A stretch of 6,489 bases of DNA from Geobacter sp. UBA6169 (GTDB taxonomy: Bacteria > Desulfobacterota > Desulfuromonadia > Geobacterales > Pseudopelobacteraceae). The translations under genes were made by a program, and so were the position numbers. Position 1 is the first letter of the stretch. Every line of letters begins with the position of its first letter. The stretch is taken from contig DIUB01000070.1 of NCBI GenBank assembly GCA_002422265.1, positions 8,738 to 15,226 of the forward strand, in the 5' to 3' direction. The notes under the pieces were generated by a model. That model made no database searches, was not told the origin of the DNA, and worked only from the letters and a program-made list of their open reading frames with translations. Of this stretch, positions 5,844-6,489 are shown in pieces.

Positions 5844-6489
5844 ATGAAGCTGCGAATTTTGGGAAGTGCCGGAGCAGAGTTGCCTGATTTCAGACCGCCT
5901 GCATTTCTGATTGATGATGCACTGCTTTTGGATGCCGGTACCATTGGTTCGGTGTTGACCGAAGAGGAACAGTGGAACATCAAGACCATCTTTATTACCC
6001 ATGCCCATCTTGACCATATACGCGGTATTCCAGCCCTGGCTGACAATATCATTGTCAAGAATCTGCAGCACACGGTTGATGTCTTTGCTCCGGATTCAGT
6101 GATTGAGGCGTTGCGTACCCATCTGTTTAACGGGCTGATCTGGCCTGATTTTACCTGCCTGCCCAGCGCTGATGCTCCGGTGCTGAGGCTGCACCCGATC
6201 ACCCCCTGCCAGGCGCTGGAGGTTGGCAACGGCGTACCGGACAAACGCTACATCTTGACAGCTGTTCCAGTACATCACACGGTTCCGGCGGTTGGCTACT
6301 GCGTGGATCATCAGGGTAAACGCCTGGTCTACACCGGCGACACCGGACCCACGGAAGAGATCTGGAGCTACGCTTCAGGGGCCGATGCCCTGATTGTTGA
6401 GGTATCCTTCCCCAACAGTCAGGAGAGACTTTCACTGCTGACCCAGCATCTCTGCTGTTCACTACTGGAAAAAGAGCTGGCCAAGATGG
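5844..6489 (+). CDS. MBL-fold hydrolase, probable class II 3',5'-cyclic-nucleotide (cAMP) phosphodiesterase (partial, C-terminus off the right edge)
   Basis: 215 complete codons are present and the frame is open at the edge. The start MKLRILGSAGAELPDFRPPAF is followed by LLLDAGT (28-33), the typical first strands of the metallo-beta-lactamase fold. H53, H55, D57 and H58 in THAHLDHIRGIP form the metal site. H144 or H145 and D166 (YTGDTG) supply further ligands. The HxHLDH-hydrophobe-x-G pattern matches the class II cyclic-nucleotide phosphodiesterase signature (yeast PDE1 / Vibrio CpdP type) at its first half, though P63 departs from it. No signal peptide is seen, so it should be cytoplasmic. 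A gene to break down cAMP in the same operon as an adenylate cyclase supports the assignment. Other MBL activities, such as a nuclease or thiol-ester hydrolase, cannot be excluded from the truncated sequence. Confidence 0.82.
   Translation, partial: MKLRILGSAGAELPDFRPPAFLIDDALLLDAGTIGSVLTEEEQWNIKTIFITHAHLDHIRGIPALADNIIVKNLQHTVDVFAPDSVIEALRTHLFNGLIWPDFTCLPSADAPVLRLHPITPCQALEVGNGVPDKRYILTAVPVHHTVPAVGYCVDHQGKRLVYTGDTGPTEEIWSYASGADALIVEVSFPNSQERLSLLTQHLCCSLLEKELAKM

Overview
The window reads as chromosomal DNA from a Gram-negative bacterium. The best guess is a member of the Geobacter / Desulfuromonadales group. That guess rests on gene content (a FecR-TPR exported protein next to a CHASE2 adenylate cyclase, a PilZ protein, a class II-type cyclic-nucleotide phosphodiesterase, and a GAF-fused GspE/PilB-type ATPase), on moderately GC-rich DNA, and on recall of these families. 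No taxonomic marker gene is present, so it remains an inference. No RNA genes, insertion sequences, CRISPR arrays or attachment sites were seen.

Layout: a leftward gene (947 to 1, cut by the left edge) encodes a GAF domain followed by an MshEN/GspE N-terminal domain. It is very probably the front of a type II secretion / type IV pilus assembly ATPase whose motor domain lies outside the window. A 200-bp divergent intergenic region (948-1147) carries a convincing extended -10 sigma70-type promoter for the rightward genes, a weaker candidate promoter for the leftward gene, and a small cluster of GATAC repeats. To the right, five tightly packed genes run in the same direction and probably form one operon: exported FecR-TPR protein (1148-2191), CHASE2 class III adenylate cyclase (2201-4291), mutM/fpg DNA glycosylase (4293-5105), YcgR-like PilZ protein (5124-5828), and an MBL-fold protein resembling class II cAMP phosphodiesterases (5844 to the right edge, cut). 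The gaps are 9, 1, 18 and 15 nt, and no terminator is visible between them.

How the genes may work together: the FecR protein and the CHASE2 domain both face the periplasm or envelope, so they could form a sensing unit that controls cAMP synthesis inside the cell. The last gene could remove the cAMP, and the PilZ protein should bind c-di-GMP. The operon would then hold a cAMP make-and-break pair plus a c-di-GMP receptor, with a DNA repair gene in the middle. The divergent gene adds another possible nucleotide-sensing protein: MshEN domains bind c-di-GMP in some family members, and GAF domains often bind cyclic nucleotides. The individual domain calls are strong. The integrated circuit is a hypothesis.
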